This document shows positions 1 through 9,589 of a DNA stretch of 64,000 nt, piece by piece (the first letter of the stretch is position 1; each line of letters starts with the position of its first letter). The DNA is taken from assembly GCA_014799785.1 (NCBI GenBank), contig JAAVHI010000004.1, positions 1 to 64,000 on the forward strand. Direction: 5' to 3'. Source of the stretch: Ruminococcus sp. (lineage in GTDB: Bacteria > Bacillota > Clostridia > Oscillospirales > Ruminococcaceae). The translations under genes and the position numbers were made by a program. The notes below the pieces were generated by a model that saw only the letters and a program-made list of their open reading frames with translations, did no database searches and was not told the origin of the DNA.

Positions 1-14
1 AGAAAAGTAAATCT

Positions 15-362
15 TGAAAACAGTCCTCTGCTGAAAGCAGAATGTGGACATGTTTTCAACGAACAATACTTTGTTAGGGTCTCAAAGCGCAATTATGGGT
101 TTGTTTCGTCCAAAACGTCACACTGTGACGTTTTAGAGATTTACTTTGCCGTGCCAACCACAAAAAGGGGGAGCGGTCGTGTCCGCTCCCCCTCGGAATG
201 ACTGTCGTCATTCCTTACCCCTTTCACCGTTTTGAACGATATGCGCCTGCGGGCGCAAGAGGGGTATTTCGCCGCCTGCGGGCGGCGACCAGGGGCTCTG
301 CCCCATGGACCTCGCCACCTTTGAAAAGGTGGACGAAACTTTTCCACAGCGGCTTCGCCGCC
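15..362 (+). repeat. Family-1 hairpin-rich repeat, copy 1 (with extra internal sequence)
   Basis: Shares ordered hairpins and conserved loops with 7177-7426 and 31937-32208, including 7-bp stem/TGCG loop at 270-287. Confidence 0.8.
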
Positions 363-369
363 TGATTTT

Positions 370-2148
370 TTACTGCTCCACAGTTTCTCTTGCATGGCAA
401 AGCTTATAGTAGTCTCCCTTTTTCGCCATAAGCTCGTCGTGATTTCCACACTCGGTGATGCCGCAGTTCGACACGTACATTATCTTGTCACAGTTCCGTA
501 TTGTGGAAAGACGGTGGGCAATGATAAATGACGTTCTGCCCTCCAGCAGTCTGTCAAGACCCTCCTGCAAAAGCTTTTCGGTTTTCGCGTCGATCGAGGA
601 CGTTGCTTCGTCCAGCACGAGAATTTTCGGGTCGCTTATAAGCGTTCTCGCAAAGGCTATAAGCTGCTTCTGACCCTGCGAAAGCATTGACCCGCCCTCG
701 TTTATCATGGTGTCGTAGCCGTCGGGAAACTCTCGTATGAACTCGTCCGCGCGGACTGTTTCGCAGGCTTTTACTATCTCGTCCATAGTGGCGTCAAGCT
801 TTCCGTAGCGGATATTGTCCGCGATTGTCCCGCTGAAAACCACGCTGTCCTGAAGCATTATTCCCATCTGCGACCGCAGGGATTTCAGCGTTATGTCACG
901 AACATTATAGCCGTCGATAAGCACAGCTCCGTCCGTCACGTCATAGAACCGCGAAATAAGGTTTACTATGGTAGTTTTGCCCGCGCCCGTAGGTCCGACC
1001 AAAGCAACGCTCTCGCCCTTTTTAACGTCAAAGGACAGGCTTTCCAGAACGGTCTTGCTCTCGTCATAGGCAAATGTAACATTCTCAAAGCTGACGTTTC
1101 CCTCGATAGGCGGAAGCTCCTCCGCGCCCTCCTTGTCATTTACCTTGACAGGCTCGTCGAGAGTCTCGAAAATTCTTTCAAGATAGGACACCGCGTTTAT
1201 AAAGTTGTTGAACAGGTTCGCAAGGTTAAGTATAGGCTGCCAGAACCGGGAAGCATACCCCGACATTGCAACGATAGTACCCAGCGACACCGACGCGGGA
1301 CCCATAATAAGCAGTCCCACAAAATATATCGCCGCGCTGATGACCACGGAAATGGTATCCACCGTAGGCCATAGCAGGTTGTTGCAGGTAACGGCTTTCA
1401 TCCAGCTTTTGCGGTAGGCTTCGGAAAGTCTGCCGAATATCTCGGCGTTTTCCTCCTCGCGGACGAAAAGCTGGGTTACCTTTACACCCACTATTCCCTC
1501 GTGCAGATATGCGTTAAGGTTTGAACTTTTATTAGACACTGACTGCCACGCCCGTCTTTGTCTCCTTTTGATAAGAAGTATAAACGCCGCAAGAAAAGGT
1601 ACGCCCGCCAGTATAACCAGAGCCATTTTCCAGTGCATTGCAAACATGAACACCGCTATGAAGATAAGGTTGAATATCTCCAGAACAAAGGTTATGATGC
1701 CGTTTGAAAGAGTGTCGGACACGCTGTTCACGTAGTTGATGATACGCACCAAAATCTTTCCGTGGGGACGGCTGTCGTAGTACTCAAAGGAAAGTCTCTG
1801 CAAATGCTCGAACAGGTCTGTCCTGATGTCGAAGATTATGTCCTGGCCAACCTTTGTCATAATGCGGGAACGGGTTGCGGAGAAAATAATGTTCACCACA
1901 ATCGTCAGCAGCAGAAGCGCAGCCATAACAAGCAGCTTGGGGATATTCTTTTCGGGTATCGCTTCGTCTATTGCGCGCTGAGTTATCACGGGGGAGAAAA
2001 GTCCGATTATTACCGCCGCCGCGCTAAGCACCAGCGCCGTTATCATGCGCTTTTTGTACCGCGCCACATAGACCATTGCGCGTTTCAGATGACGTATGTC
2101 GAAAGGGCTTTCAAGCTGTTCGTCAACGTCGTATTTATTTCGTGCCAT
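370..2148 (-). CDS. ABC exporter half-transporter, fused permease and ATPase
   Basis: 592 aa; N-terminal TM domain; Walker A GPTGAGKTT, signature LSQGQ, Walker B ILVLDEATSSID, H-loop AHRLST. Confidence 0.93.
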   Translation of the reverse strand: MARNKYDVDEQLESPFDIRHLKRAMVYVARYKKRMITALVLSAAAVIIGLFSPVITQRAIDEAIPEKNIPKLLVMAALLLLTIVVNIIFSATRSRIMTKVGQDIIFDIRTDLFEHLQRLSFEYYDSRPHGKILVRIINYVNSVSDTLSNGIITFVLEIFNLIFIAVFMFAMHWKMALVILAGVPFLAAFILLIKRRQRRAWQSVSNKSSNLNAYLHEGIVGVKVTQLFVREEENAEIFGRLSEAYRKSWMKAVTCNNLLWPTVDTISVVISAAIYFVGLLIMGPASVSLGTIVAMSGYASRFWQPILNLANLFNNFINAVSYLERIFETLDEPVKVNDKEGAEELPPIEGNVSFENVTFAYDESKTVLESLSFDVKKGESVALVGPTGAGKTTIVNLISRFYDVTDGAVLIDGYNVRDITLKSLRSQMGIMLQDSVVFSGTIADNIRYGKLDATMDEIVKACETVRADEFIREFPDGYDTMINEGGSMLSQGQKQLIAFARTLISDPKILVLDEATSSIDAKTEKLLQEGLDRLLEGRTSFIIAHRLSTIRNCDKIMYVSNCGITECGNHDELMAKKGDYYKLCHARETVEQ

Positions 2149-2239
2149 ATTATCACTCCTTTATGCGATGTCGATACAGAAGTTTTCTGCCGTCTCGGAA
2201 ACAAAAGCTGCTGTAATCGCTACAGACGGCGGCAAAGGA

Positions 2240-4015
2240 TCATTCTATGCTTCCCTGCTGGAGACGGTATATCTCGCTGTAGTAGCCGTTTTCGTTTTTC
2301 AGAAGCTCCTCATGTGTTCCCATTTCGGAAATTTTTCCGTTCTTGAGGATTATTATTTTGTCCGCGTCCTTAGCGGAGGAAATTCTCTGAGCGATTATTA
2401 TTTTCGTGCATTTGAAATCCAGAGCCGCCAGATTTTCCTGAATGTGCTTTTCGGTCTCAAGGTCTACGGCGGAGGTTGTGTCGTCCAGAATAAGTATTGC
2501 GGGACGCACAGCCAGCGCCCTTGCAAGGGATATTCTCTGCTTCTGGCCGCCCGAAAGTCCCACGCCCCGCTCGCCCACAATGGTGTCGTAGCCGTCGCTG
2601 AGATTTTCGATAAAGTCGTCCGCGTCGGCGGCATGGGCGAATTTGTGAACGTCCTCCTCGGGCATATCGCTGTCGCCGAACGCAATGTTTCCGTCAATGG
2701 TATCCGACCACAGAAGCACGTCCTGCATTGCCATTCCTATATTTCTGCGGAGGGTCTCCAGCTTGATGAACCGAACGTTTACGCCGTCCACCAGAACCTC
2801 TCCCCGCTTGGGATCGTAAAGTCTTGGGATAAGATTTACCAGCGTGGTTTTTCCCGAACCCGTCTCGCCCATTACCGCAACGGTCTCGCCTGCGTTTATC
2901 CTGAAGCTTACGTCTTTCAGGACAGGCGTTCCGTCGTAGGAGAAGCTTACATTCTTAAATTCCACGTCGCCTTTGAGATGTTCGGGCATTTCCTTTGCGT
3001 CCACTCTGTCAACGATAAACGGACGTGAGTAGTACACCTCCACTATCTTCGCGGCGGAAGCCATAAATCTTTGCAGGTCGTTGATAAGCGTACCCACGTT
3101 TCTCATGGGGTTTGAGAGCGTCCATATAAGTCCGCTGAAAGCAACGTATTCGCCCATGGTAAGTCTGCCTGTGATGACGAAGATACCGCCTGCTATAAGC
3201 TGTACCACGGTAAGTCCCTGAGCGGTGGTCTCTATGTAGGGAAAATATTTCAGCCACGTCATAGCGGCGGTCTTGTTGGCTTCGTTATAGTCCTTGTTCT
3301 TTTCGCGGAAGCGGTCTATTTCGTAGTCCTCGCGGGCAAAGGCGCGCACAACGCGGTTTCCAGCAATATTCTCCTGCGCCGCTGTGTTCAGCTTTGAAAG
3401 TCTTTCGCGCAGATCGACGTACTTGGGACCCACGTCCTTGCGGAAAATTCCCGAAATAATAAAGATGAGCGGGGTCAGCGCAAGCAGGCAGAGAGCCATT
3501 ATGGGATCGAGTATAAAGAAGTATACCGTTGACGTGGTGAACAGCACGATGCTTTCCAGCAGGGTCTTGATTATCCACGCAACGCTGTGCCGCACCATGT
3601 CAAGGTCACCCGAAAGACGGGTCATAATGTCGCCCGTGCTGCTGCGGTCGTAGAAGGTCATGTCCTGCTTCTGGACGTTGGCGAAAAGGTAGTTTCTTAT
3701 CTTGGAAAGCATACCCTGCGAACAGACCTCGTAAAGCATATTTGAGCTGAAGTGAATGATCGTTCTGATAAGGGTAAAGCCTATCATTCCCAGACAAAGC
3801 ATTGTAAGCAGCTTTTTGCCGCCGGCAAGATTTTCCGCGGCGTTGTCGTTATAAATAAAGGTATCCACTATCTTCTGACCGAAGATAGGGTTTGTAAGAT
3901 ACATTATCTGTCCTATCACGCTCATGCACAGGGCAAGGATATATCTTTTCCTGTAGCCTTTCATATTTTCCCATATCCATTTTATCTGAAACATAACAAA
4001 ACCTCCCCGCTTCAA
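2240..4015 (-). CDS. ABC exporter half-transporter, partner of 370-2148
   Basis: 591 aa; Walker A GETGSGKTT, signature LSGGQ, degenerate Walker B region ILILDDTTSAVD; co-directional with the second half-transporter, as in heterodimeric exporters. Confidence 0.92.
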   Translation of the reverse strand: MKRGGFVMFQIKWIWENMKGYRKRYILALCMSVIGQIMYLTNPIFGQKIVDTFIYNDNAAENLAGGKKLLTMLCLGMIGFTLIRTIIHFSSNMLYEVCSQGMLSKIRNYLFANVQKQDMTFYDRSSTGDIMTRLSGDLDMVRHSVAWIIKTLLESIVLFTTSTVYFFILDPIMALCLLALTPLIFIISGIFRKDVGPKYVDLRERLSKLNTAAQENIAGNRVVRAFAREDYEIDRFREKNKDYNEANKTAAMTWLKYFPYIETTAQGLTVVQLIAGGIFVITGRLTMGEYVAFSGLIWTLSNPMRNVGTLINDLQRFMASAAKIVEVYYSRPFIVDRVDAKEMPEHLKGDVEFKNVSFSYDGTPVLKDVSFRINAGETVAVMGETGSGKTTLVNLIPRLYDPKRGEVLVDGVNVRFIKLETLRRNIGMAMQDVLLWSDTIDGNIAFGDSDMPEEDVHKFAHAADADDFIENLSDGYDTIVGERGVGLSGGQKQRISLARALAVRPAILILDDTTSAVDLETEKHIQENLAALDFKCTKIIIAQRISSAKDADKIIILKNGKISEMGTHEELLKNENGYYSEIYRLQQGSIE

Positions 4016-4210
4016 AAACGGTAAAAAACGATATACGCCTTATTATAGCAGATTATCAGAAAAATTAAAGAGGTTTTGACAATTTTCTCTTTGTTATAAA
4101 TGACGAATTTTTCTGACAATTCAATGTCCGTTTGGGTCAAATCCACAGCTAAACGTTTAAGACGGTTTTGTACCTCATTTGCTAAGGAACAGCAGCTTGC
4201 CTTTACGCAT

Positions 4211-4283
4211 AAAAATCCCCTTTAGCCGGACAGCATGGTACATTTTATTGTACCTGGCCTGTTCGGCAAAAGGGGAAATTTTC
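4211..4283. terminator. Long near-perfect intergenic hairpin
   Basis: AAAATCCCCTTTAGCCGGACAG ... GGTACA-TTTTAT-TGTACC ... CTGTTCGGCAAAAGGGGAAATTTT. Confidence 0.6.
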
Positions 4284-4359
4284 AAAGCGTTTTGATTTTA
4301 CCGCAACGACAATCTGACGTTTGCGGCAATCTGCCGTTTGCAGTAATCTGCGCTTGCAG

Positions 4360-4989
4360 TCACCTGCCGCTTTTTATGTGTACCGCAAAAAATCCCGCCG
4401 CGGTAACTAAAGCTGCTATAGCAAGACTTCCGTACTTGCAGGAAAAATCCATTCCCAGCGTCATGGAGAAAATGCACGCCGCTCCAAGCTTTTCTTTCAT
4501 GGCATAGCCCGCAAGATAGTATATAACCGACGCCATATAGCCCGCAGTAACGTTTCCGCTTGCTCCTGCGAAAAACAGTCCAACGCTTCCCAGAAGCAGC
4601 GCTGAGGCGTACCCGCCAGCAAAATGCCGCCATGTTACCGCGCTTTCGCAAAGCTTCATTGCCAGCACCATTGCTCCCACTATGACCGCAAGCGCGGCCG
4701 CGGAGTAAACCACTCTAACAAAGCAGACGGACAGATATCCCGTCCGCTTGGAGCGTATCAGGTCGCGGACGTTTTTGTTCTGTTCGGGATAAAATATCGG
4801 CGTCAAGAGGAACGCTCCCGCAAAGGAAAGCAGGTACTCCAAGGGCTGAGCCGCTCCCCGCTCCGTCAGGGAGCTTATGCTGAATATCGTCGGCACGGCA
4901 AGGGCGATAAGGCAGGCTATGGCAAAGTGCGGCAGAAAATTATACCGAAGATTTACGGAAACTATTTTCGCCTGACGAGAAAAGTCCAT
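4360..4989 (-). CDS. Hydrophobic membrane protein, likely ABC-2 accessory permease
   Basis: 209 aa with multiple hydrophobic segments; overlaps the upstream permease ORF 4940-6205. Confidence 0.7.
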   Translation of the reverse strand: MDFSRQAKIVSVNLRYNFLPHFAIACLIALAVPTIFSISSLTERGAAQPLEYLLSFAGAFLLTPIFYPEQNKNVRDLIRSKRTGYLSVCFVRVVYSAAALAVIVGAMVLAMKLCESAVTWRHFAGGYASALLLGSVGLFFAGASGNVTAGYMASVIYYLAGYAMKEKLGAACIFSMTLGMDFSCKYGSLAIAALVTAAGFFAVHIKSGR

Positions 4990-6205
4990 TCCATATCCCC
5001 CTCCTTTTCAGCTCGTAAACGAACGCAGTCAGTCCCACAAGCACAAGCGACAGAATTGTGAAAAAAGTTCTGTTGAAAATAAACTGCGGCAGGGTATTTT
5101 CAAACGCTGCATATTTGTAAAGAGAATTGTGGCGGCAGACAAGCGTGAACGGAGATATTTCTCCCGTCAGATTGTCGGCGGACATAACGCTTTTCATCCA
5201 CCATGCGCCCTGAACGAAAACAGCCAAAATCGGAGAAGATATCTCCGTGACGAACATTCCCACCGCCGCTGCAAGCAGAACGTTTGGAATAAGCCATGCC
5301 GCCGCAAGCTTCGGGATAGCAAACAGGTCAACGGTGAACTCAGGATAGCGTGATGGCACGGAAATATTCGCCATGACCACCGTGACCGCAGCGGGTATGA
5401 GCATTACCGTTACAAGGGCGGCAAAGCGGGTAAACACCAGTCTTAACGAGGAAATTTTCCGTGAATAGATAAGGTCGCTCATGCGGGATTTTCTGTCAAG
5501 GCTCACCAATGCCGCCGCAACGAAAACAGGCATTACCGCAAGGTCTATTCCCGCATAGTCGCAGAAAAGCCGCGCGTATGCTCCCGTGACCTTTTCGTCA
5601 TAAACAATGTGGTTATAGTCCGCAAGAGCGTCCTCGTAGGTTTTGGGTACTCTCGAATAGTACCGTGAAATTCCTTTCTCGCCGTAGTAAGAGCCGCCGC
5701 CGATTATTTTGTCCGCTTCGTTCATAAGCTCACGGAAGCGTTCGTAGGTAAGACTTTCTGGTACGGTAATCTCGGGAATGACTTTTTCGTGATAACTCAG
5801 AACGACGTCTCCGTTTTCGCCGGGAACGTAGCTGAAGCCCTCGGGGACATAATCGTCCTCAAAGCCGTCAAGCTCCTCTGCGGTAAGTCCGGTAAGCTCG
5901 GTTATTATTGCCGCAAGAGCGGCTTTCTTTTTTTCGGTAAGCACTACCCTTTTGTAAAAACCCGTAGGATATGTGGTAAATTCTCCCGACAGATATTCGC
6001 CCACAAGTCCGTCTATGGCGTTGGGCATAAGCGTTTCGGGGATAAGCTTGTCGGTGTAGCCGTAATCACCCGACGACGCCGACGGAGCGGGCTCAGGCAC
6101 CGACGTGTCGCTGTCAAACTGGGAGATGTACATTGCGAAAACCACAAAAACATAAAGCAGGAATGTTATTGAAAAAACAGCTTTTTTGCACTCTTTAAAG
6201 AACAT
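4940..6205 (-). CDS. ABC-2 type permease
   Basis: 421 aa, N- and C-terminal TM segments with a large extracytoplasmic loop; start overlaps the stop of the ATPase gene. Confidence 0.75.
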   Translation of the reverse strand: MFFKECKKAVFSITFLLYVFVVFAMYISQFDSDTSVPEPAPSASSGDYGYTDKLIPETLMPNAIDGLVGEYLSGEFTTYPTGFYKRVVLTEKKKAALAAIITELTGLTAEELDGFEDDYVPEGFSYVPGENGDVVLSYHEKVIPEITVPESLTYERFRELMNEADKIIGGGSYYGEKGISRYYSRVPKTYEDALADYNHIVYDEKVTGAYARLFCDYAGIDLAVMPVFVAAALVSLDRKSRMSDLIYSRKISSLRLVFTRFAALVTVMLIPAAVTVVMANISVPSRYPEFTVDLFAIPKLAAAWLIPNVLLAAAVGMFVTEISSPILAVFVQGAWWMKSVMSADNLTGEISPFTLVCRHNSLYKYAAFENTLPQFIFNRTFFTILSLVLVGLTAFVYELKRRGIWNGLFSSGENSFRKSSV

Positions 6206-7125
6206 CAGGACTCACCTCCCGCACTTCCGTAAACGTCCTCGGAGCCGTACACGTCACAGCCGTGGGAGTGCAGGCACCAGATATAGGCGTCCTCGCAGTT
6301 GGGCTCGGCGGGGAAAATATTTTCAATATCGGGCTCGGTATCGGAAACTATCCGCACCGTGGTGTAGTCCCCCTGCATAAGCATTCCCGTGACTATATAG
6401 CCGCTTTTTATCTGGGGCAGGAATTTTCTCTGTACCCGCACAGAAAAGACTTTTCCCTCGGCGTTTTTTATCAGCTCGGATACCGTACCTTTCCAGAGTA
6501 TTTCGCCGTCGTTCATGATTGCGATATCTTCGCAGGCGGCTTCAATGTCCCCGACGATGTGGGTGGAAAGAATAACTATCCTGTCCTCCGCGACTTCGCA
6601 CAGCAGATTGCGGAAACGTATTCTTTCCTCGGGGTCAAGACCAGCCGTGGGTTCGTCAACGATCAGGACTTTCGGGTCGTGCAGAAGCGCCTGGGCAATA
6701 CCCATGCGGCGGTTCATTCCTCCCGACAGAGCCTTTACCTTGACGTGCTTGTGCTCGGAAAGATTTACTCTTTTCAGAAGCGCGTCTATGCGTTCCCTGC
6801 GGAGATTTTTAGACATTCCCGAAAGCGCGCCCAGATAGTCCAGAGCCTCGTAAATGCTCATGCCGCCGTACATGGCGAAGTCCTGAGGGAGATATCCGGT
6901 AACAGCTCGTATCTCCTTTGCGTTTTCAATTGGTATCCCGCACACGGTGATAGAGCCGTCCCGCTTTTTGTGCAGAGCCGCAAGGGTTTTCATAAGAGTG
7001 GTCTTGCCCGCGCCGTTTCTTCCCAGCAGACCGAACATACCTTGGTTTATTGTCAGGCTGATATTTTTCAGAGCCTGTTTTTTTCCGTAAAATTTGTTTA
7101 CGTTCCGGATCTCGATAACGTCCAT
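6205..7125 (-). CDS. ABC transporter ATP-binding protein
   Basis: Walker A GRNGAGKTT, LSGGMNRR, VLIVDEPTAGLDPEER, STHIVGD. Confidence 0.93.
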   Translation of the reverse strand: MDVIEIRNVNKFYGKKQALKNISLTINQGMFGLLGRNGAGKTTLMKTLAALHKKRDGSITVCGIPIENAKEIRAVTGYLPQDFAMYGGMSIYEALDYLGALSGMSKNLRRERIDALLKRVNLSEHKHVKVKALSGGMNRRMGIAQALLHDPKVLIVDEPTAGLDPEERIRFRNLLCEVAEDRIVILSTHIVGDIEAACEDIAIMNDGEILWKGTVSELIKNAEGKVFSVRVQRKFLPQIKSGYIVTGMLMQGDYTTVRIVSDTEPDIENIFPAEPNCEDAYIWCLHSHGCDVYGSEDVYGSAGGES

Positions 7126-7176
7126 TTCAGTCTTCCTTTCAAAAATAGTAAGTAAAGATTTGTACGCCGAACTTTT

Positions 7177-7426
7177 GATTTTGGCTTCGCCAAAATCGCT
7201 TAGCTGGTCCAGCTGAGCACAGCCGGCGAAGTCCAGAGGCGGAGCCTTTGGTCGCGCTCCGCAGAGCGCGAAATCCCCTTTCGTTCAAAACGGAGCAGGA
7301 GGTGAGAAACGCGAAAGCAAACCCTCTCTTCGCGAGGGCTACGAGGAGGGGCGAACACGACCGTCCCTCCTCGTCGCAGCAACCAGCACAGCTAACCTTT
7401 GAAACAGTCCGGTGGACTGTTTCAAA
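7177..7426 (-). repeat. Family-1 hairpin-rich repeat, copy 2
   Basis: Reverse complement matches copy 3: AAACAGTCC-ACC-GGACTGTTT, GGTCGTGT loop, CCGTTTTGAACGA, CGCGCTC-TGCG-GAGCGCG, CTGGACTTC, terminal hairpin. Confidence 0.88.
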
Positions 7427-7466
7427 CACAGCAAACTATGCAGGGGTTACAAAGCAAACAAAAAGT

Positions 7467-7490
7467 ACCGTAAAAATCTTTACGGTACTA
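7467..7490 (-). terminator. Hairpin downstream of the sensor kinase gene
   Basis: GTACCGTAAA-AATC-TTTACGGTAC. Confidence 0.55.
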
Positions 7491-7518
7491 TCATAAAACA
7501 CACTTTTCAACTTTTTAT

Positions 7519-8745
7519 CTATTTTTTCAAGGAAAATTCCGCCGTGACGTTTCCGCCGTTTATATTGGATAAAGTAAGTTTCCCGCCGCACTTCCCGCAT
7601 ATCACGCGGCAAATGTACAGCCCTAAGCCGAAATGCTCGGAGCTGTCCTTTTCGCCGCGGAAAAACGGCTTTGTCCCCTGCCGCAGGGCTTCGGGAGAAA
7701 AGCCGTCCCCGTCGTCGCTGACGGAAATGCTGAGCATATCGTCGTAAACTATACAGACCGCCGTGACCTTGCTTTCCGCATATCTTGCCGCGTTGGAAAC
7801 AAGGTTCTCATACACCTGAACGATAAGTCCCGCGTCGGCAAAAACGGTCTGCCTTTCACATCTGAAATCAAGGGAAAATTTCTTGTCCCCGAAATTTTTA
7901 CAGATAATATCTCCCGCCGAGTCAAGATTTTCTTTCAGTTCATCGGTGTCGATCTCGCACGGGTCGGGAGAAATATCTTCTAATTTCTGCACGCTGTTCA
8001 TGGTGGCAGTGTAGTTCTCCAAGCGGGATATCTGACTGCTCATGCTTGAAAGCACCGACAGCATTTTATCCCCGCTTATCTTTCCCTCGGGGACGTATTT
8101 TTCCAGATAATCCGTGTAGCCCTTCAGCACCGTAAGGGGAGTTCTCAGATCGTGTGAAAACGCCGAGTTGAGACGCTTCCGCTCTTCAAGGGAACGCCAC
8201 ATCTCGCGGTTGCTTTCGTACAGCGCGGAGCGCATTTCCTCAAAGGCGGAGCAGAGCTGCCCAAGCTCGTTGCGCTTTTCGCACCATATCTCGAAATCCA
8301 GATCGTTTTCGGAAATTCGCTTCGAGGCGTTCATCAGTATCCCGAACGGCTTTTTCAGCTCCCGCTCATAGAAGATGACACCCGCCATTCCAACGCAGAA
8401 AATCACCCACAGCGGAATAAGCAGCACCTGCGCGTTGCTTATGATAAAATAAATATTTTTGTGTTTTTGGTCAAAAATCGTTTTCTCGGTGCGATATACA
8501 TAGGCATTGCCGTCAAAGTCAACGTGCACTTCCACACCGGAATTATTCAGACCAGTATCGGCTGTGGCATACCTTGTCCTGTACCAGTCCTGAACATAAT
8601 TCGTTGCAACGCCTATCCCGAACGCTCCCGCAAAGGATATTGCCGCGCATATGGGCAGGTACAGAAAAAAGCTCCACTTTAACGAGAACGATCTTTTTTT
8701 GCCGAATTTTCCGGACAAAAACGGCAGCCTTTTTATTTTATCCAT
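7519..8745 (-). CDS. Sensor histidine kinase
   Basis: Two TM segments, HAMP-like region, H-box FSHDLRTPLTVLKGY, N-box YENLVSNAARYA, DDGDGF, GLGLYI; start MDKIKRL chosen, overlapping the regulator stop. Confidence 0.92.
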   Translation of the reverse strand: MDKIKRLPFLSGKFGKKRSFSLKWSFFLYLPICAAISFAGAFGIGVATNYVQDWYRTRYATADTGLNNSGVEVHVDFDGNAYVYRTEKTIFDQKHKNIYFIISNAQVLLIPLWVIFCVGMAGVIFYERELKKPFGILMNASKRISENDLDFEIWCEKRNELGQLCSAFEEMRSALYESNREMWRSLEERKRLNSAFSHDLRTPLTVLKGYTDYLEKYVPEGKISGDKMLSVLSSMSSQISRLENYTATMNSVQKLEDISPDPCEIDTDELKENLDSAGDIICKNFGDKKFSLDFRCERQTVFADAGLIVQVYENLVSNAARYAESKVTAVCIVYDDMLSISVSDDGDGFSPEALRQGTKPFFRGEKDSSEHFGLGLYICRVICGKCGGKLTLSNINGGNVTAEFSLKK

Positions 8746-9407
8746 TTGTATCCCATTCCCCATACGGTCTCAATTCTGGACTCGTTCACGGCGGCAAGCT
8801 TTGTACGTATCCGTCTGATATGCTCGGCCACAACGGAGCTGTCGCCCTCCGCGTCGTAGCCCCATATCCGCTCGTAGATACGTTCCTTGTCGAACACCTG
8901 ACCCGCGTTCATCGAAAGAAGCTCGATTATCTCAAATTCCTTTTTCGGGAACTCCAGCGGTTCTCCACCTGCGGCAACAGTCTTTGCGGAATAGTCCACC
9001 GCAAGACTTCCGAAAAATCTGACGTTCACCACACTGTCCGAAGAGGAGCGCTTATCCCGCCTGATATGCGCCGCAACCCGAGCTCCAAGCTCGTTTAGGG
9101 AAAAGGGTTTTATGACATAATCGTCCCCGCCCGCCGCAAAGCCTGCGATCTTGTCACTGTCCTCAATTCGTGCAGTGAGAAAAATTATGGGACAGGAAAC
9201 ATACTCGCGTACAGTCCTGCACACCGTCAGACCGTCCGCGTCGGGCATATTGACGTTCAGCAGGATAATGTCGGGATTTTTCCCCGATTGGGCAATAGCT
9301 TCCCTGCCGTTCAAAGCGGTAATTATCTCGTAGCCGTTCATTTCAAAGTAGTCCTTGAGCATTGCAACAATGTCGGGTTCGTCGTCGGCGATCAGTATTC
9401 GGTACAC
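8733..9407 (-). CDS. OmpR/PhoB-family response regulator
   Basis: Receiver (ILIADDEPDIVAML..., FLTAR, DDYVIKPF) and winged-helix C-terminus (RIWGYDAEGDSSVVAEHIRRIRTKL); GTG start at 9407 with AAAGGAG upstream is preferred over the longer ORF. Confidence 0.92.
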   Translation of the reverse strand: MYRILIADDEPDIVAMLKDYFEMNGYEIITALNGREAIAQSGKNPDIILLNVNMPDADGLTVCRTVREYVSCPIIFLTARIEDSDKIAGFAAGGDDYVIKPFSLNELGARVAAHIRRDKRSSSDSVVNVRFFGSLAVDYSAKTVAAGGEPLEFPKKEFEIIELLSMNAGQVFDKERIYERIWGYDAEGDSSVVAEHIRRIRTKLAAVNESRIETVWGMGYKWIK

Positions 9408-9430
9408 GGCAAAAGCTCCTTTCGCTGAAA

Positions 9431-9472
9431 ATAACGTGCGGCAAAACTGCATTTAGTTTTGTCCGCACGTTT
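9431..9472 (-). terminator. Terminator after the chemotaxis receptor gene
   Basis: AACGTGCGGCAAAACT ... AGTTTTGTCCGCACGTTTT inverted repeat. Confidence 0.65.
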
Positions 9473-9589
9473 TGTCTGCTATTTACAGTACCGCGAAATT
9501 ATCAATATTTTATCAACTTTGTACAATTTTAAACATTTTTGCTCCGTGGCTTTCAGCCTTGACATGAGGACTACACTAATATGTACGCC

